A stretch of 64,000 nucleotides of DNA. Origin: Podospora bellae-mahoneyi. Its lineage: Eukaryota > Ascomycota > Sordariomycetes > Sordariales > Podosporaceae. Location of the stretch: NCBI RefSeq assembly GCF_035222275.1, contig NC_085884.1, positions 2,666,001 to 2,730,000 of the forward strand, given 5' to 3'. The translations under genes and the position numbers were made by a program. How positions within the stretch are numbered: the first letter of the stretch is position 1; every line of letters begins with the position of its first letter. The notes below the pieces were generated by a model. It was not told the origin of the DNA and did no database searches. It worked only from the letters and a program-made list of their open reading frames with translations. Below are positions 33,200-47,731 of the stretch, in pieces.

Positions 33200-36100
33200 C
33201 GTTATATACTTACTTTAACTTTATTATAGATAAGTTAAAAACGTCTTTTTACTACTATAGCCGGATTTAAAAACATTTAAATAGGAGGCGTTCTGCTTAG
33301 CTTAAGTAATAAGGGACCTACTACTATTAATACTCGACCTACTATAAAGTAAGTAATATAGCGTTTTAAAGAGTTTAAAAATAAAGCCTAATAAACTCGG
33401 GAGTAGATTATCGCTATATTAATCTTACTTAAGGCGGTACCTAAGTTCCCGGTACCGAAGTACTATAGAAGGAAAAAAGTAAAGTTCGGAAGGTTCTTAA
33501 TTTAATTTAAAACCTATTTTTATTAATATTTAAATTAATTTATTAACGAAAAGTTAAAGGTAATTTTCGCGGTTATTAAATTTAAAGATAAAGCTTTTAC
33601 GTAATTCGAGCCTATCCTTAATAATTATTACGAGGAAGAGCCGTCCGATTAGGAAAAGATTACTATAGAATATTTCGAGAATTACCGTATTTTTAAAATT
33701 AAGCTTAAAGAGGTATTTAGGGAGTATAATAAGGTAAGGCGCGTATAAAAGAGGCTTATAAACCTATATTAAACGTATTTAGCGGCTAATTACGTAATTT
33801 TATTTAAAATCGATAGCCTATATAGTACTATTAATAATAAAGGATTAATATAGCTTTTCTATAATAACCTTAAGGAAAAGGTAAAGGATAAATTATATAA
33901 AAAGTCGAGGCTTAATATTATCGATAAGTATATTACTATAGCTATACGGATCGACGATTAATAGTTTTAGCGTTATACGGAAAAGAAGGGTAATAAAGGG
34001 TACTTTAATAATAACCGTCCTAACGATAAACGTAAGAGACGATACTTTAATATTAATTACTCCGGCACTATATATTCGGGATTAATAAATATTAATACTA
34101 TATAGTAATAAAGGCTATAAGGCCGGGACTAAAGTAAAAATAACCTTAAGTATTTTAATTACGGTAAAGTAAAATATTTTAAAAAGGATTATTAAGTATT
34201 TAAACGATTCGACTAAAAAAAAAAGATTATAGTAATTATTATATTAAGGGAACCGAGGGTTATAAAGGTAATAATTATCGGGTATTAATAAAATGAAACG
34301 ATTAGATTAAAAGGAAACTTTAATTAGTACGCCGAATAAAAGAAAATAAAGTTTTAGGAGCTACGGAAAGTAATAAAAAGACTAAAGGCGGAGTATAAAG
34401 AAAGAGATCTTTAAATATAGGTATTATAAAATTAATTAGTACGGATTATTATAGAAATTACTATGGAAATCGCTAAAAGCGATAGTCTTATATAAAAATT
34501 TATTAAATAAATAATACCGGAGCGGTAATACGGTAAGTATAGATTTACTATTTTATAGGATATATTATAATCTATAAAACTCGTATATAAAAGTTAAGAA
34601 AAGTATTAAAAAAGTAAAAAGATTATTAGTATTAAGATTACGAAAATACTAAAAGATATATTAATATCTATATAATATATACCTTACGAAGGAAATACGG
34701 TATAATTTTATTTTAAATATCCGGAATATCGGAAAATACTTTAGTTTTAATATATTATATATAGATATATAAAATATTATTAAAGTAAATTACTATACGG
34801 CTACTAACCGGTATATAAAGTAAATAAAAAAAGTAAATTATAAATAATTAAAAAAATTATAATTAAATAAAAAAAGGTTTAATAGGAGGACCTAAACGAT
34901 TACTTTTTATAAAAGGTTTAGGACCTAATTAAATTAAAGGATAGCCTTTAGGTTATATAGATTATACTAAGGTATATAAAATATTATATTAAATATCTAA
35001 AAGGTTAGAATATAAATAATAATATATATTTTTTTAAAAAAGTAATATTAAAATAGTACCTAAGCTTAAACTATATTATATATTTACGAAAGAAAGTTAA
35101 ACGGTATTATTAAAATAAAGTATATAAGATTAAATAAAAGAATTACTATTAAACGAGGATATAAGAAAATATTAGGGAAGTAAGAGACGGAAAATAAAAG
35201 AAAGTTAAATAAGTATAATTAAAAAACTTTATATTACTAATTAATCCGGGGTAGGAAAATGCTTTTAAACGATATAATTATTTAAAAAACGATTCGCGGC
35301 CCTTTACGGGAGCTATTAACTTTTATCGGACTACGAATAGTATTTTCGAAAGTATTAATATAAAGCGAAAGTATAAAATAACGACTTAAAGCTTATTAGT
35401 AAGGTCGTTACTATATAAGGAAAAAGTAAGAGAGATAAATACCTCTAGGTTATTATATAATAAAAGAATCTTTAAGTAATAATATTAATAAATAGTAGTA
35501 TAAAAATAAATTTAATTTCGCTATAGTTCGTATACTAGGCCCGAATACTATAAAAGAAAAAAAAAGAATAAATCGTTATATAAAGACTATTCCGTACGTA
35601 AAAGGTTTATAGGGAGATACTACCCCTAGATATTATAGTCGAAAGAAAAATAATTTTAATTATATTCGATATTATAAATATAGGACCCTCGAAAAATATA
35701 ATCCTAAAGTAATTATAATATAAAAATTATAATTTAAATATCGATTGGAGGGATAGTAGTTATTTACGACCGAAAAAACTTTAAAAGTATTTAATTAACG
35801 ATAGGAAATTAAAAGTATATATAGAGTAGAGTATAGGATAAGTACCTTCTACGGTATTACCGTAAGGAGTTTAAGAAATAATAATATACTCTATCGATAT
35901 AGGCGGTAAAATCGAAGAAGTAGGGTTAACGACGTTAATAAAGATATCGGAGGTTAATAAATACGTTTATTATAATAACGTAGAAAAGGGTAAGAAAAAG
36001 GTAATACCGGTAAAATATCGAGGATACTTAGCTTTTACGGCTAAATATTTAGAGGGGTTTCTAAAGCGAGGGCTATAAGATTATAAAATTAAGTTAAAAA

Positions 36101-38976
36101 AAGGAATTATATTATAGTTATTTAAAATATATTATACTAATAATAAATAAAGTAAGGAGCTACGGAAATATTTGGATAAGAATTTAAAAAGAGATTATAT
36201 TAAAGAGTTTATATCGCTAGTAAAATACCCTATTTTTTTTGTACCGAAGAAGGATAGTAACTTACGATTATATATAAATTATTAATAATTAAATAATAAA
36301 ATAGTAAAAAATAATTACCCGCTACCGTTAATATTTAAATTACGGAATTAATTAGTAGGGACGTAATACTTTATACGTTTAAATATACTTATTAAATATA
36401 CTTATATACGGATTAAAGAAGGAAACGAATAAAAAATAGCGTTTCGTATACCTTATAATTATTTCGAGTATCTCGTAATACTATTTAAACTAACTAATAT
36501 ACCTATAACGTTTTAATCTCTCATTAACTATACGATACGGAAGTACCTTAATAAAATAATAGTATATTATTTTAACGATATTCTTATTTATTTACGTACT
36601 TTAAAGGAATATAAGCGATACGTACGAAAGATACTTAACGCACTATACGGAGCCGGACTTTTAATTAATAAAGAGAAAAGCGAGTTCTATATATAAAAAA
36701 TAATATATTTAAAATACTTAATATCGTTAAGTAAGGTTTATATAGAACTTAAGAAAATTACGGTAATTAAGGATTAGCCTACGCTATAATTATAAATATA
36801 CGTTAAAGAATTTTTAAGGTTTACGAACTTCTATAAAATATTTATTCGAAGGTACATAAATATCGCGAAGCTTTTTAATTATTTAATTAAAAAAGACGTA
36901 AAATTCCGGTGGGGGTAAAAAAAGAAGTAAGTTTTTTAAGAATTAAAAGAGGTTATTTTAAAGGACTTAGTACTTAAATTACTAAACCTTAATCGACTAT
37001 TTAAAGTCGAGGCGGATATATTAAATTATACGATTAGTAAGTAATTAGGGTAGTAAAATAATAATAATAAATTATACTTAATAACTTTCTTTTTAAAAAA
37101 GCTCGAAGGAATATATTAAAACTATTTAATTTATAATAAAAAGTTATTTACTATTATTAAAGCGTTTAAGGAATAAAGGTTATACTTTAATAATATTAAG
37201 TATAAAGTATAGGTCTATACGGATTATAAGAATCTACGGTACTTTACTATTACGAAGGTCCTTAACGTACGGTAAATATAATAATTAGAATTTCTCTCGG
37301 AATTTAATTTCTAAATTAATTATAAGAAGGGATCGGAGAACGCTAGGGTAAACGTATTTAACCGGTATACCGACTATTATAAAGATATATCTAGGAAGTT
37401 ATTATTATTATTTAAGGAGGCGCTTAATAGTACTTTTAAGTATTTACTATAGTCGTAAATAAAGTATTACGTAATATATTACGAAAAGGCTACTTTTAAT
37501 AAATACTAAAGGAAATTAAGTACCGATATTATAGAATAATACTAGTAAAAAAAGCTAAAGCTATAAAGTATTTAGAAAAATAATTAAAGAAGGTTATAAT
37601 ATAAGAATCGAGCGTACGTAAAGCTAGGTAATAAAATAATATTAATAATAAATATTTACGTATCGAAGTTCGGAGGATATATAAGTATCGTTAAGACTAT
37701 AGAAAAAATTAAGTAATACTTTAATTAGCTAAGGATTAAGGACGACGTTAAGGAAGTTATTTAATTATACTATACGTACGAAAGAACGAGGGTTATAAAG
37801 TATAAGCCTTACGGATTTCTAAAGCTATTATTAATAGCGGAGCGGTTATAAAGTTTAATTATAATAAACTTTATTATTAAATTATTAAAGTTTAAAAATA
37901 CGGTAATTAACGTTAAATATAATAATATATTAACGGTAGTCGATAGGTTTATTAAATAGATATATTTTTTACTATATAAAGAAATTTAGTTAATAAAGTA
38001 ATTAATAGATATAATATTATAAGATATTATAGTAATATATATATAACTAAAGAAATTTATTACGGATCGCGATATTAAATTCGTATCGAAGTTTTAGAGA
38101 ATATTAATAACGAGGTTAGGGGTAATAAGTAAGGCGTTATTAGTTTACTACCTTTAAATAGACGGTTAAATAAAGTAGTTTAATTAAATTATAAAATAAT
38201 ATTTATAAAATTATATTAATTTCGAGTAAAACGATTAAATTAAATTATTATTTATAGTATAATTAATATATAATATATTACTAACGGAAATTATAAAAGT
38301 TATACCTTTCTTTACGAATTTCGGCTATAAAATAAATTTATAGTAAGAACCTACGGTTACGGTACTTAAAGTTAAAGTTAAAGTAAATAAAATATATATA
38401 TTTTACGGTAAATTTAAATAAAAACTAAAGTTTATAAAGGAAAAGATATAAAAATACTATAATATTAAAAAGCTCGAGGAACCTTACTTTAAAGGGAAAA
38501 ATATAATATTCCTTTCTATATATAATTTATATATTAAAAGATCTAGTAAGAAGTTAGACTATAAGCGAGTAGGCCCGTTTAAGGTTAAAAAGAAAATATC
38601 GGAGACGGTATTCGAACTGGAACTATCCCGTACAATACGTTTACGATTATATACTTTTTATATTTCGCTTCTGGAGCCCGCATTACCGGTAAGTAAGGCT
38701 AATATATAGGCCGTAGCGGAGGACGAAGAAGAAAAGTACGATATAAAAGAAATACTAGATTTATAGTTTAATAGAGGTTATTTAGAGTATTTAGTTAATT
38801 AATTAGGATATTTAATTACGGATAATTTATAAAAATTATAAATATATTTTAATTACTTAAAGAAGTTAAAAAAATTTTATTAACGATATTTAAACCGGTT
38901 AAAACTTAAATAAATAAAAATAGATCCGGGCGTAAAAGGACCTTATCGGACCCTCTTAAACCTAGAAAAACCTTAA

Positions 38977-39250
38977 TAAAAGTCGAACTTACGCCTCCGA
39001 TAAAGTAATTAACGTATTATACGCTATACTATAAGGTTAAAAGGTAAAAAGGAATTTAAGTTTAATTAATATTATATACTCCTACTACCGTAAAAAACGT
39101 ATTACCGGCGGACAATAAAACGCTAACCTTAGCTTATAGTTAAATAGCTATAAAATAAAGTTAAAAGAATCTCGGTAAAATTCGAACCTACGCCTCCGGT
39201 AAAATAGTCGGCGTACTATACACTATACTACGAGGTTAGAAGGTAAAAGG
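38977..39250 (-). repeat. Two tRNA-like near-repeats in the element B 3' tail
   Basis: Two blocks of about 70-85 bp (38,977-39,060 and 39,170-39,250) resemble each other. Read on the minus strand the second has a D-arm-like GTATAGTGTATAGTAC and a GTAGGTTCGAATTTTAC that can fold as a T-arm with G-U pairs. A more mutated relative is in element A near 44,520. They look like tRNA-derived sequence carried by the element. I cannot assign an anticodon. Confidence 0.4.
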
Positions 39251-40026
39251 AAAATTAAATATAAGTAACGTTATACGCCTTAATTACTTTAAAAAGTAAA
39301 AGGTATACTACTAACGGTATTTTAGGCGGTTAAGAAGGAAGGACCGGCCGTATTAAGGTCGAAGGAAAGATTAAAAAGCTAGTTAAAGCCTACGGAGGAA
39401 TCTAGGGCTTAAGGAGTTTATAGGGCGGCATCTTACGCGGCGGTAGGCTACGTAGAGGCACCCGGGGAACTAGAGGGCGGTATAGCGGACTATATTATCC
39501 GGGTATCCTCCTCCTAAATATCCCGCGCGAAAAAACATTCCTTATAGTTACGGAAAGAGCGGCGTATTTATTTTACCTAGATTAATTTAATAGTTAATTA
39601 CGAGAATTAATCTTTAAGTTTTTACTCCTTACGCTTAAATTTATTTTACTTTTTTATTATTCGGATTACTATTAAACGATTAATTATAGTATAGTAAGAA
39701 AAGAGGGATATACTTATAAGCGGAATTAACGTTAGAACCGTTATACGGAATCTTATAGCGTACGCACTTAGCGTATCGTAAAAATCTAAGGGCTATAATA
39801 TATAAGCGTTTTAAAGTAAAATAAGTAAAGTATAGTATAACGGAAGAACTATAATAAAAAATTCGTAAACCGAGGGTAACGGACTAATTAGTTTTATAAT
39901 AACGTTTCTATATACGGTTAAATATAGTAAAGATAAAGGAAAGGTAAAGAAAAAAAGATTTACGGTATCGTTAGTAGTAAAAGAAGACTAGGCCGTAGGG
40001 GCTTTAGCTTAGGAGGAGGAGTATTA

Positions 40027-40427
40027 TATTACGGTTTTAGAAAATAGTAGGGTATACCGGACTAATTAGGGCTAGACCGGGCGATCGAGCGGGGCTCACG
40101 GTCTAGTAGGACGGAACGGACCAATAAGGTAGGGACCGGGGACCGTAGTAGGTCTCACGGTCCACGGTCCAGTATCGGCCAATCCGGAGAGGACCGAGGA
40201 CCGTCTATAAGCCAACGGTCCACGGTCCTCTGATCTATATATACGGAGGAACTGGCCGGTATAAATAAATAGTTCCGTAATATATAATTCAAGCTTGTAT
40301 TTACGGTATCTTATGTTTATATTAAAATATCTTATCGTATACTATTTAGCTGTACCGAACCAGGATTATTTAGAAGTAGCCTTTAACCGGTATTCCTTTC
40401 AGAGGTTCTGGATAGGGGTTCGTTATA
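40027..40427 (+). repeat. 3' LTR of element B
   Basis: 401 bp, matching the 5' LTR in length and order. Again the GGACCG-rich U3 is well kept. R-U5 here is less AT-shifted than in the 5' LTR, and its end GGATAGGGGTTCG is intact. Confidence 0.85.
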
Positions 40428-43400
40428 GATAATTAGGAATTTAATAAGAAAACTTAAACGATTATATTTTATAAAAAATTTAAAATCCGATTAAATTAAA
40501 AAATGATTTTTAAATTATATAAATTATATTAAAATATATAAAATATTATATTAAATATATAAAGGATTATAATATAGATAATAATATATATTTATAAAAA
40601 AAAGTAATATTAAAATAATATTTAAATTTAAATTATATAATATATTTATAAAAGAAAATTAAACGATATTATTAAATTAAAACGTTTAAAATTAAATAAA
40701 AGAATTATTATTAAATATAAATATAGGAAAATATTAATAATAAAAATAAAAAGAAATTAAATAAATATAATTAAAGGATTTTATATTATTAATTAATTTA
40801 AAGTAAAAAAATATTTTTAAATAATATAATTATTTAAAAAACAATTTACAGTTCTTTACGGAAGCTATTAACCTTTAAGAAATTATAAATAATATTTTCG
40901 AAGGTATTAGCGTAAAGTAAAAATATAAAATAACGATTTAATATTCGTTAACGAAATCATTATTATATAAGGAAACACTAAAAGAAATAAATACTTTTAG
41001 GTTACTATATAATAAAAAGATTTTTAAATAATAATATTAATAAATAATAATATAAAAACGTATTTAATTTTATTATAATTTATATATTAAACCTATATTT
41101 TATAAAAAAAAAAGAATAAATTATTATATAAAAATTATTTTTTAGGTAAAAGGTTTATAAAAAAATATTATTTTTAAATATTAAATTAAAAAAAAAAATT
41201 TTAATTATATTTACTATGATAAATATAAAACTTTCGAAAAATATAATTTTAAAATAATTATAATATAAAAATTATAATTTAAATATCGATGAAAAGGATA
41301 ATAATTATTTACGATTAAAAAAGCCTCGAAAGTATTTAGTTAATAATAAAAAATTAAAAATATATATAAAGTAAAGTATAAAATAAATATTTTTTATAGT
41401 ATTATTATAAAGAGTTTAAGAAATTATAATATATTTTATCGATATAAATAATAAAATTAAAGAAATAAAGTTAATAATATTAATAAAAATATCGGAGGTT
41501 AATAAATACGTTTATTATAATAACGTAGAAAAGGGTAAAAAAAAAATAATATTAATAAAATATTAAAAATATTTAACTTTTACGGTTAAGTATTTAAAAT
41601 AATTTTTAAAGTAAGAACTATAAAACTATAAAATTAAATTAAAAGAGGAAGCTAAACTATAATTATTTAAAGTTTATTATATTAACGATAAGTAAAGTAA
41701 AGAACTATAGAAATATTTAAACGAAAATTTAAAAAAAAAATATATTAAAAAATTTATATTATTAATAAAATACTTTATATTCTTCGTATTAAAGAAAATA
41801 AAGGTTTATAACTATATATAAATTAATAATAATTAAATAATAAAATAATAAAAAATGATTATTTATTATTATTAATATTTAAATTATAAAATTAATTAAT
41901 AAAGGTATAATATTTTATACGTTTAAATATATTTATCGGATACGTTTATATATAAATTAAAGAAAAAAATAAATAAAAAATAACGTTTAATATACTTTAT
42001 AATTATTTCGAATATTTTATAATATTATTTAAATTAATTAATATACTTATAACTTTTTAATTTTTCGTTAATTATATTATATAGAAATACCTCGATAAAA
42101 TAATAATATATTATTTTAATAATATTTTTATTTATTTATATACTTTAAAGGAACATAAGTAATATATACGAGAGATACTTAACGTATTATATAAATCCGG
42201 ACTTTTAATTAATAAAGAGAAAAGCGAGTTTTACGTATAGAAAATAATATATTTAAAATATTTAATATCATTAAAAGAGGTTCGTATAAAGTTTAAGAAA
42301 ATTATAATAATTAAAAATTAATTTATATTATAATTATAAATATATATTAAAGAATGTTTAAAATTTATAAACTTCTATAAAATATTTATCTATAAATATA
42401 TAAATATTATATAATTATTTAATTATTCAATTAAAAAAAATATAAAGTTTTAATAAAGGTAGGAAAAGGAATAGGCTTTTTAAAAATTAAAAAAAATTAT
42501 TTTAAAAGACTTAATATTTAAATTATTAAACCTTAATTAATTATTTAAAATTAAAATAAATATATTAAACTATACGATTAGTAAATGATTAAAGTGGCGA
42601 GATAATAACGGTAAATTATATCTAATAACTTTCTTTTTAAAAAAACTTAAAGGAATATATTAAAATTATTTAATTTATAATAAAAAGCTATTTACTATTA
42701 TCGAAGCGTTCGAAAAGTAAAAGCTATACTTTAATAGTATTAAATATAAAGTATAGGTCTATATAAATTATAAAAATTTATAATATTTTACTATTACGAA
42801 GGTCTTTAACGTAAAGTAAATATAATAATTAAAATTTCTTTCGGAATTTAATTTTTAAATTAATTATAAAAAAGGTTTAAAGAATATTAAAATAAATATA
42901 TTTAATTAATAAGCCTATTATTATAAAAATATATTTAAAGAATCATTATTATTATTTAAAAAAAATATTAAATAATATTTTTAAATATTTATTATAGCCG
43001 TAAATAAAGTATTATATAATATATTATGAAAAAATCATTTTTCATAAATATTAAAGAAAGTTAAATAACGATATTATAAAGTAATATTAATAAAAAAAAT
43101 AGAAGTTATAAAATATTTAAAAAGATAATTAAGAAAACCTATAGTATAAAAATCGAATATATATAATATTAAATAATAAAATAGTATTAATAATAAAGAT
43201 TTATAGATTAAAGTTCGGAGGGTATATAAATATTATTAAAATTATAAAAAATATTAAATAATATTTTAATTAATTTAAAATTAAAAACGATATTAAAGAA
43301 GTTATTTAATTATACTATATATACAAGAAAACGAAAATTATAAAGTATAAACCTTGTAGATTTTTAAGCTATTATTAATAGTAAATAAATTATAAAGTTT

Positions 43401-45395
43401 AATTATAATAAACTTTATTATTAAATTATTAAAGTTTAAAAATATAGTAACCGGCGTTAAATATAATAATATATTAATAGTAATTAATAAGCTTATTAAA
43501 TAAATATATTTTTTATTATATAAAGAAATCTAATCGGTAAAATGATTAATAAATATAATATTATAATATATTATAATAATATATATATAATTAAAGGAAT
43601 TTATTATAAATTGTAATATTAAATTCGTATTAAAGTTTTAAAAAGTATTAATAATAAAACTAAAAGTAATAAATAAAGTATTTTTAGTTTATTACCTTTA
43701 AACGGACGGTTAAATAAAGTAATTTAATTAAATGATAAAATAATATTCATAAAATTATATTAATTTTAAATAAAATAATTAAATTAGATTATTATTTATA
43801 ATATAATTAATATATAATATATTATTAACGGAAATTATAAAAATTATATTTTTTTTCGCGAACTTCGGTTACGAAATAAATTTATAATAAAGATTTATAA
43901 TTAAAATACTTAAGGCCGGAATTAAAGTAAATAAAATATATATATTTTATAATAAATTTAAATAAAAATTAAAATTTATAAAAGAAAAAATATAAAAATA
44001 TTATAATATTAAAAAGCTCGAGGGACCTCGCTTTAAGGAAGGAAATATAATATTTTTCTATATATAATTTATATATTAAAAGATTTAATAAGAAGTTAAA
44101 CTATAGAAAAGTAAATTTATTTAAAATTAAAAGGAAAATATTAAAAATAGTATTTAAATTAAAGTTACTTAATATAATATATTTACGATTATATATTTTT
44201 TATATTTTACTTTTAAAATCCGTATTACCGGTTAGTAAAGCTAATATATAGGCGGTAGCGGAAAATAAAAAAAAGGAATATAATATAGAAAAAATATTAG
44301 ATTTACGGTTTAATAAAAGTAAATTAAAATATTTAATTAATTAATTAAAATATCCGGCTATAAATAATTTATAAAAATTATAAATATATTTTAATTATTT
44401 AAATAAATAAAAGGAATTCCATTAGTAATACTTAAACCGGTTAAAACCTAAATAAATAAAAAGATTTAACTTTAAATTATAATTAAATAATTATAATATG
44501 AAGCTAAAAGAATTTTAATAAGAATCGAATTTATATTTTTAATATAATAATTAATATATTATATATTATATTATCAAGTTAGAAAGTAAAAAAGAAATTA
44601 AATATAAATAATATTATATACTTTAATTACTTTAAAAAAAAAAGGTATACCGTTAATAATATTTTAAGTAGTTAGGAAGGAAAGACCGGTTACGCCCGGA
44701 TTTAAAAAGAGATTAATAAACTAATTAAAATTTAAAGTAAGATTTAAGAAAGAAAAATCGGTATTAAAAGTAATAATAATAATAATAAAAGGATTAAATA
44801 CAAATATTATTTTATTAATAATAATAATACTTTACTTTAATAAATATTATTTTTATTAATAAAAATAAAATAAATATATTATAGCTTTATATATTTTACG
44901 CGTAGCCTTTTTAGTTTCGCGATAGATATTTAGAAACCGCTTTTCGGTAATTAATTTTTTAGAAAATAAATAACGATATTCGGTAAATAAATATTTAATT
45001 AAATAAGCTTAAAATAAAATATTAAAAAAAAAACGGATTAACCGACTTATAATAATAAAAGTATTTAATACGTTATAAGTATAGTTTCGACGTATATATT
45101 TACTGTAACGGGAAGAACGCTTAGAAAAGTAATAAATTAAGTTATAAACGGTATAAAAAAAATAAAATATAATAATAAAGCCTTTAAAGTTAATAAAGAT
45201 AATTAGAATTAAGTAATAACGGTATTGTAAATTAATATTCGGGGTAAAGGGTTACGAAGACTTAAAAACTTTACAAGGGTTAAATATTATAACGATAAAA
45301 AAAAAAGAAAGATTTATAAATAAAAAGAAATAAGCGATAAGTAATTATTTTAGGCTTTAAATTGACGGGACTTCCATTTAAAAGGAGAAGTATTA

Positions 45396-45817
45396 TATTA
45401 TAATTAAATTAATAAATAGGGCGGACGGTATACGAAGTATAAAATATATAGTTAATTGCTAGTAAAATTAATTAGGGTAAAGTTATATAATTATAAATAA
45501 TAAATTAAGAAAATATAATAATCGCGGTGGTATAATTAATAAGGAACTACGAAAGATTATTATAATTATTATAATTATTAGGAGTAAGGGGAATAATTAT
45601 TATAATTATAGTTTAGTACGAGGTCTATATATACGGAGGAACTGGCTAATATAAATAAAAAAGTTCCGTAATATATAATTACATTTTATATTTATAGTAT
45701 CTAGTGTTTATATTAAGACATCTTATTATGCACTACTTAGCTACACCGAACCACGAATATTTAGAAGTGCCTTCGACCAGTATCCCTTTCAGAGGTTCTG
45801 GATAGGGGTTCGTCACA
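45396..45817 (+). repeat. 3' LTR of element A
   Basis: 422 bp, aligned end to end with the preserved LTR at 30,424. The first half is heavily AT-shifted, the last 150 bp much less so, ending with GGGGTTCGTCACA. Confidence 0.85.
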
Positions 45818-46431
45818 CCTATTTACTGCCCTACAGATTAATATTACAGTGGGCAATACTGCTATAAGCAGTAACGGAACTTTCCGGCTTAGATCCCTTT
45901 GGAATATTCTTTATAAGGGACCCTTAAAGGCCTACAGAGCCACTGTGGCCTGAGGCTTAGTTAATAGGCTACTGGAACCTTCTAAAGTAGCTACAGGCTT
46001 ACGTAGTAAGTTGCTACAATAGTATAATTTACAGGGCACCCCTGCTACCGAAGGTTCGATGGATTTCCGTGAGTCTATACTAAAGTCACCTAAGCCTACT
46101 AAATACCTAAAATGGTATAGGGGCTTTCAGGGCCCACAGGACCCACAGTAAGCTTACGAAGGCCTATATATAGACCTCTTCTCTCTCCTGTAGAATAGTT
46201 CTCTTCTTTCTTTCCTTAAGGGCAAAAGTTCAAGGTTAAGGCTAAGGCCTAAAGGCCAAGGCTAAAGGCAATAAAGGCTATTCTTATTCCTTATACCTCA
46301 CTGTATTACAGTGCTTTACCTTCCTTCGGCACTGCCGTCGTATCCTCCCGCTTCCGCTTGCGCACTGCTGTATTTTACAGCAACCCTGTATAGGTTCTAT
46401 ATTATAGGCCTATCAGGGCTTACCAGCTAAC
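45818..46431. mobile_element. Unclassified repeat-like segment, possible foreign LTR
   Basis: About 610 bp of moderate GC wedged between two LTRs. It has a CCTATATATAGACC box near 46,160, a CT-rich stretch and AAGG-rich blocks after it, and ends near CAGCTAACA. It includes the palindrome ACTGC-TATAA-GCAGT at 45,858. This looks like an LTR or MITE of another family, but no terminal repeats or second copy are present to prove it. Confidence 0.35.
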
Positions 46432-46802
46432 AATAACGAACTCCTGTACAGAACCTCTGAAAGGGATACGGGTTAAAGGTTACTTCTGACAATTAGTTCG
46501 GTGCAGCTAAATAGTGCACAATAAAATGTCTTAATGTAAATATAAAATACCGTAAGTATAAGATATGATTGTATACTGCGGAACTGTCTATCTACACCAG
46601 CTAGTTCCTCCGTATATATAGACCTACTTATCACTATTATCACTAGTAATAATATCGATTATTACTCGTCGTTACCGCGGGCTGGTAATAATCGTGATTA
46701 TCACCCTCGGCGCCAGTAATAATCTAATTTCCCCACTTTTCCGCTCCTTAGTGATTGGACGGGTCGCGCCCCGCGCTCCCCACTTATGTCAGGCCCGTGA
46801 CA
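46432..46802 (-). mobile_element. Solo LTR, C-type U3, reverse orientation (fossil)
   Basis: On the minus strand it starts TGTCACGGGCCTGACA at 46,802, continues through a GC-rich U3 and the common TATATATACGGAGG box, and ends in the shared GGTTCTG...AGTTCGT tail near 46,432. Its U3 differs from A and B, and it is inverted relative to them. No internal region is attached. Confidence 0.7.
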
Positions 46803-47731
46803 CGGTATTATTTATTTACTGAAGTTAATTAACGATATATCTAAAATAAATTCTATAATTCTTATCGATAATAAAGTTCTATAGGATTTTAATCCGATAA
46901 TAAAGCTTACTAAAAGCGTGAATAATTACTATTATACTATTATTAAAATTTTCTATTATCTTTACTATTTAAACATTATTCGAAAATATATTTAAAGAGA
47001 CTATTATAAATACGTTGATGCTTTTCAAAACCCCCCCGGAATTATATGGAAGTATATCGGCGAATTAATAAAAATCATGATAATTTAATCTAAATGTTAG
47101 GTATATTACGTTGATACTATAAAAGTACTCTATTGACTTACTATAGCAGGTACTAATATACAATAGTAGCACCGGTCTCTTATTCTATATTAACTTTAGC
47201 GATTAGTAACCTGAAGCTCGTATTTTAATAAGCTATATATGTAGAAATTTCTTTAAAATATCAGAGTAAGTATAGAAGTATAATTCTAAACTTTATAAGT
47301 ATATAAAAGACTAAGGTTTCAGGAGTTTAAGCAAATACTTTCAAGTTTAGCCAATAGTATATTTACAAATAAATAAATTTCCCTTACTTTAGCTTAGTAG
47401 CTATTAAGGGGAGTTAATAAGAAAAATAGATAAGATAATTAATATTAAAATACCTAAGTAATAGAATGAAATTTAGTATATATTATTTCTACTAATAAAT
47501 AGTAAAGCTCGTAATTAAACCCCGTTTAAGAAGAATATATATAAGTTCCCTAACCTAAAGGATCGTTAGTAACTAATATATTTTTATTTAGTTCCGTTAT
47601 TAACCGTCTATCCTATACCTATTACTAAACTTTCGCAAAATTCCGATAAATATATACGACCTTAGCAACATTTTTATAGGAGAGAAAGAAGTTTAACGGA
47701 TAAATATTATTAACGTTATATTACTACTATA
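46803..47731. other. AT-rich, RIP-like unidentified sequence
   Basis: About 930 bp of AT-rich DNA with TA-rich words and a CCCCCCC run near 47,032. No coding motif, LTR or terminal repeat recognised. Probably more repeat remains. Confidence 0.45.

Larger units (their letters stand above)
32799..40427 (+). mobile_element. Element B: nested Ty3/Gypsy chromovirus fossil with both LTRs and GATAA duplication
   Basis: A full-length element of 7,629 bp with 401-bp LTRs (32,799-33,199 and 40,027-40,427) starting with TGTCACGG or its mutated form. Direct GATAA duplications lie at 32,794-32,798 and 40,428-40,432. Internal order: gag with a zinc-knuckle trace near 34.15 kb, protease region, reverse transcriptase about 36.2-36.8 kb, RNase H near 37.1 kb, integrase about 37.6-38.5 kb and a chromodomain-like end near 38.75-38.9 kb, then a non-coding 3' tail. 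The order puts it in the Ty3/Gypsy chromoviruses. It is broken by dozens of RIP-type changes at least. LTR age cannot be read simply because RIP inflates divergence, but it is younger than element A. Confidence 0.85.
30847..45817 (+). mobile_element. Element A: Ty3/Gypsy chromovirus fossil, host of a nested insertion
   Basis: Left end: a partial LTR (30,847-31,186). Internal region: gag-like part 31,187-32,798, then, after the nested element B, pol-like part 40,433-45,395. Right end: a full LTR of 422 bp (45,396-45,817). Parts are recognised by alignment with element B, including zinc-knuckle, reverse transcriptase (about 41.8-42.3 kb), RNase H and integrase regions and a chromodomain-like end near 44.3 kb. 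The whole is saturated with RIP-type changes and broken in very many places; no open frame of 60 codons survives. It is older than element B, which sits inside it. Confidence 0.8.

Noticed and set aside
30424-47731. CRISPR-like or satellite array in the AT-rich island
   Set aside because: The repeated blocks are LTRs and homologous internal regions of two related elements, not short spaced repeats.
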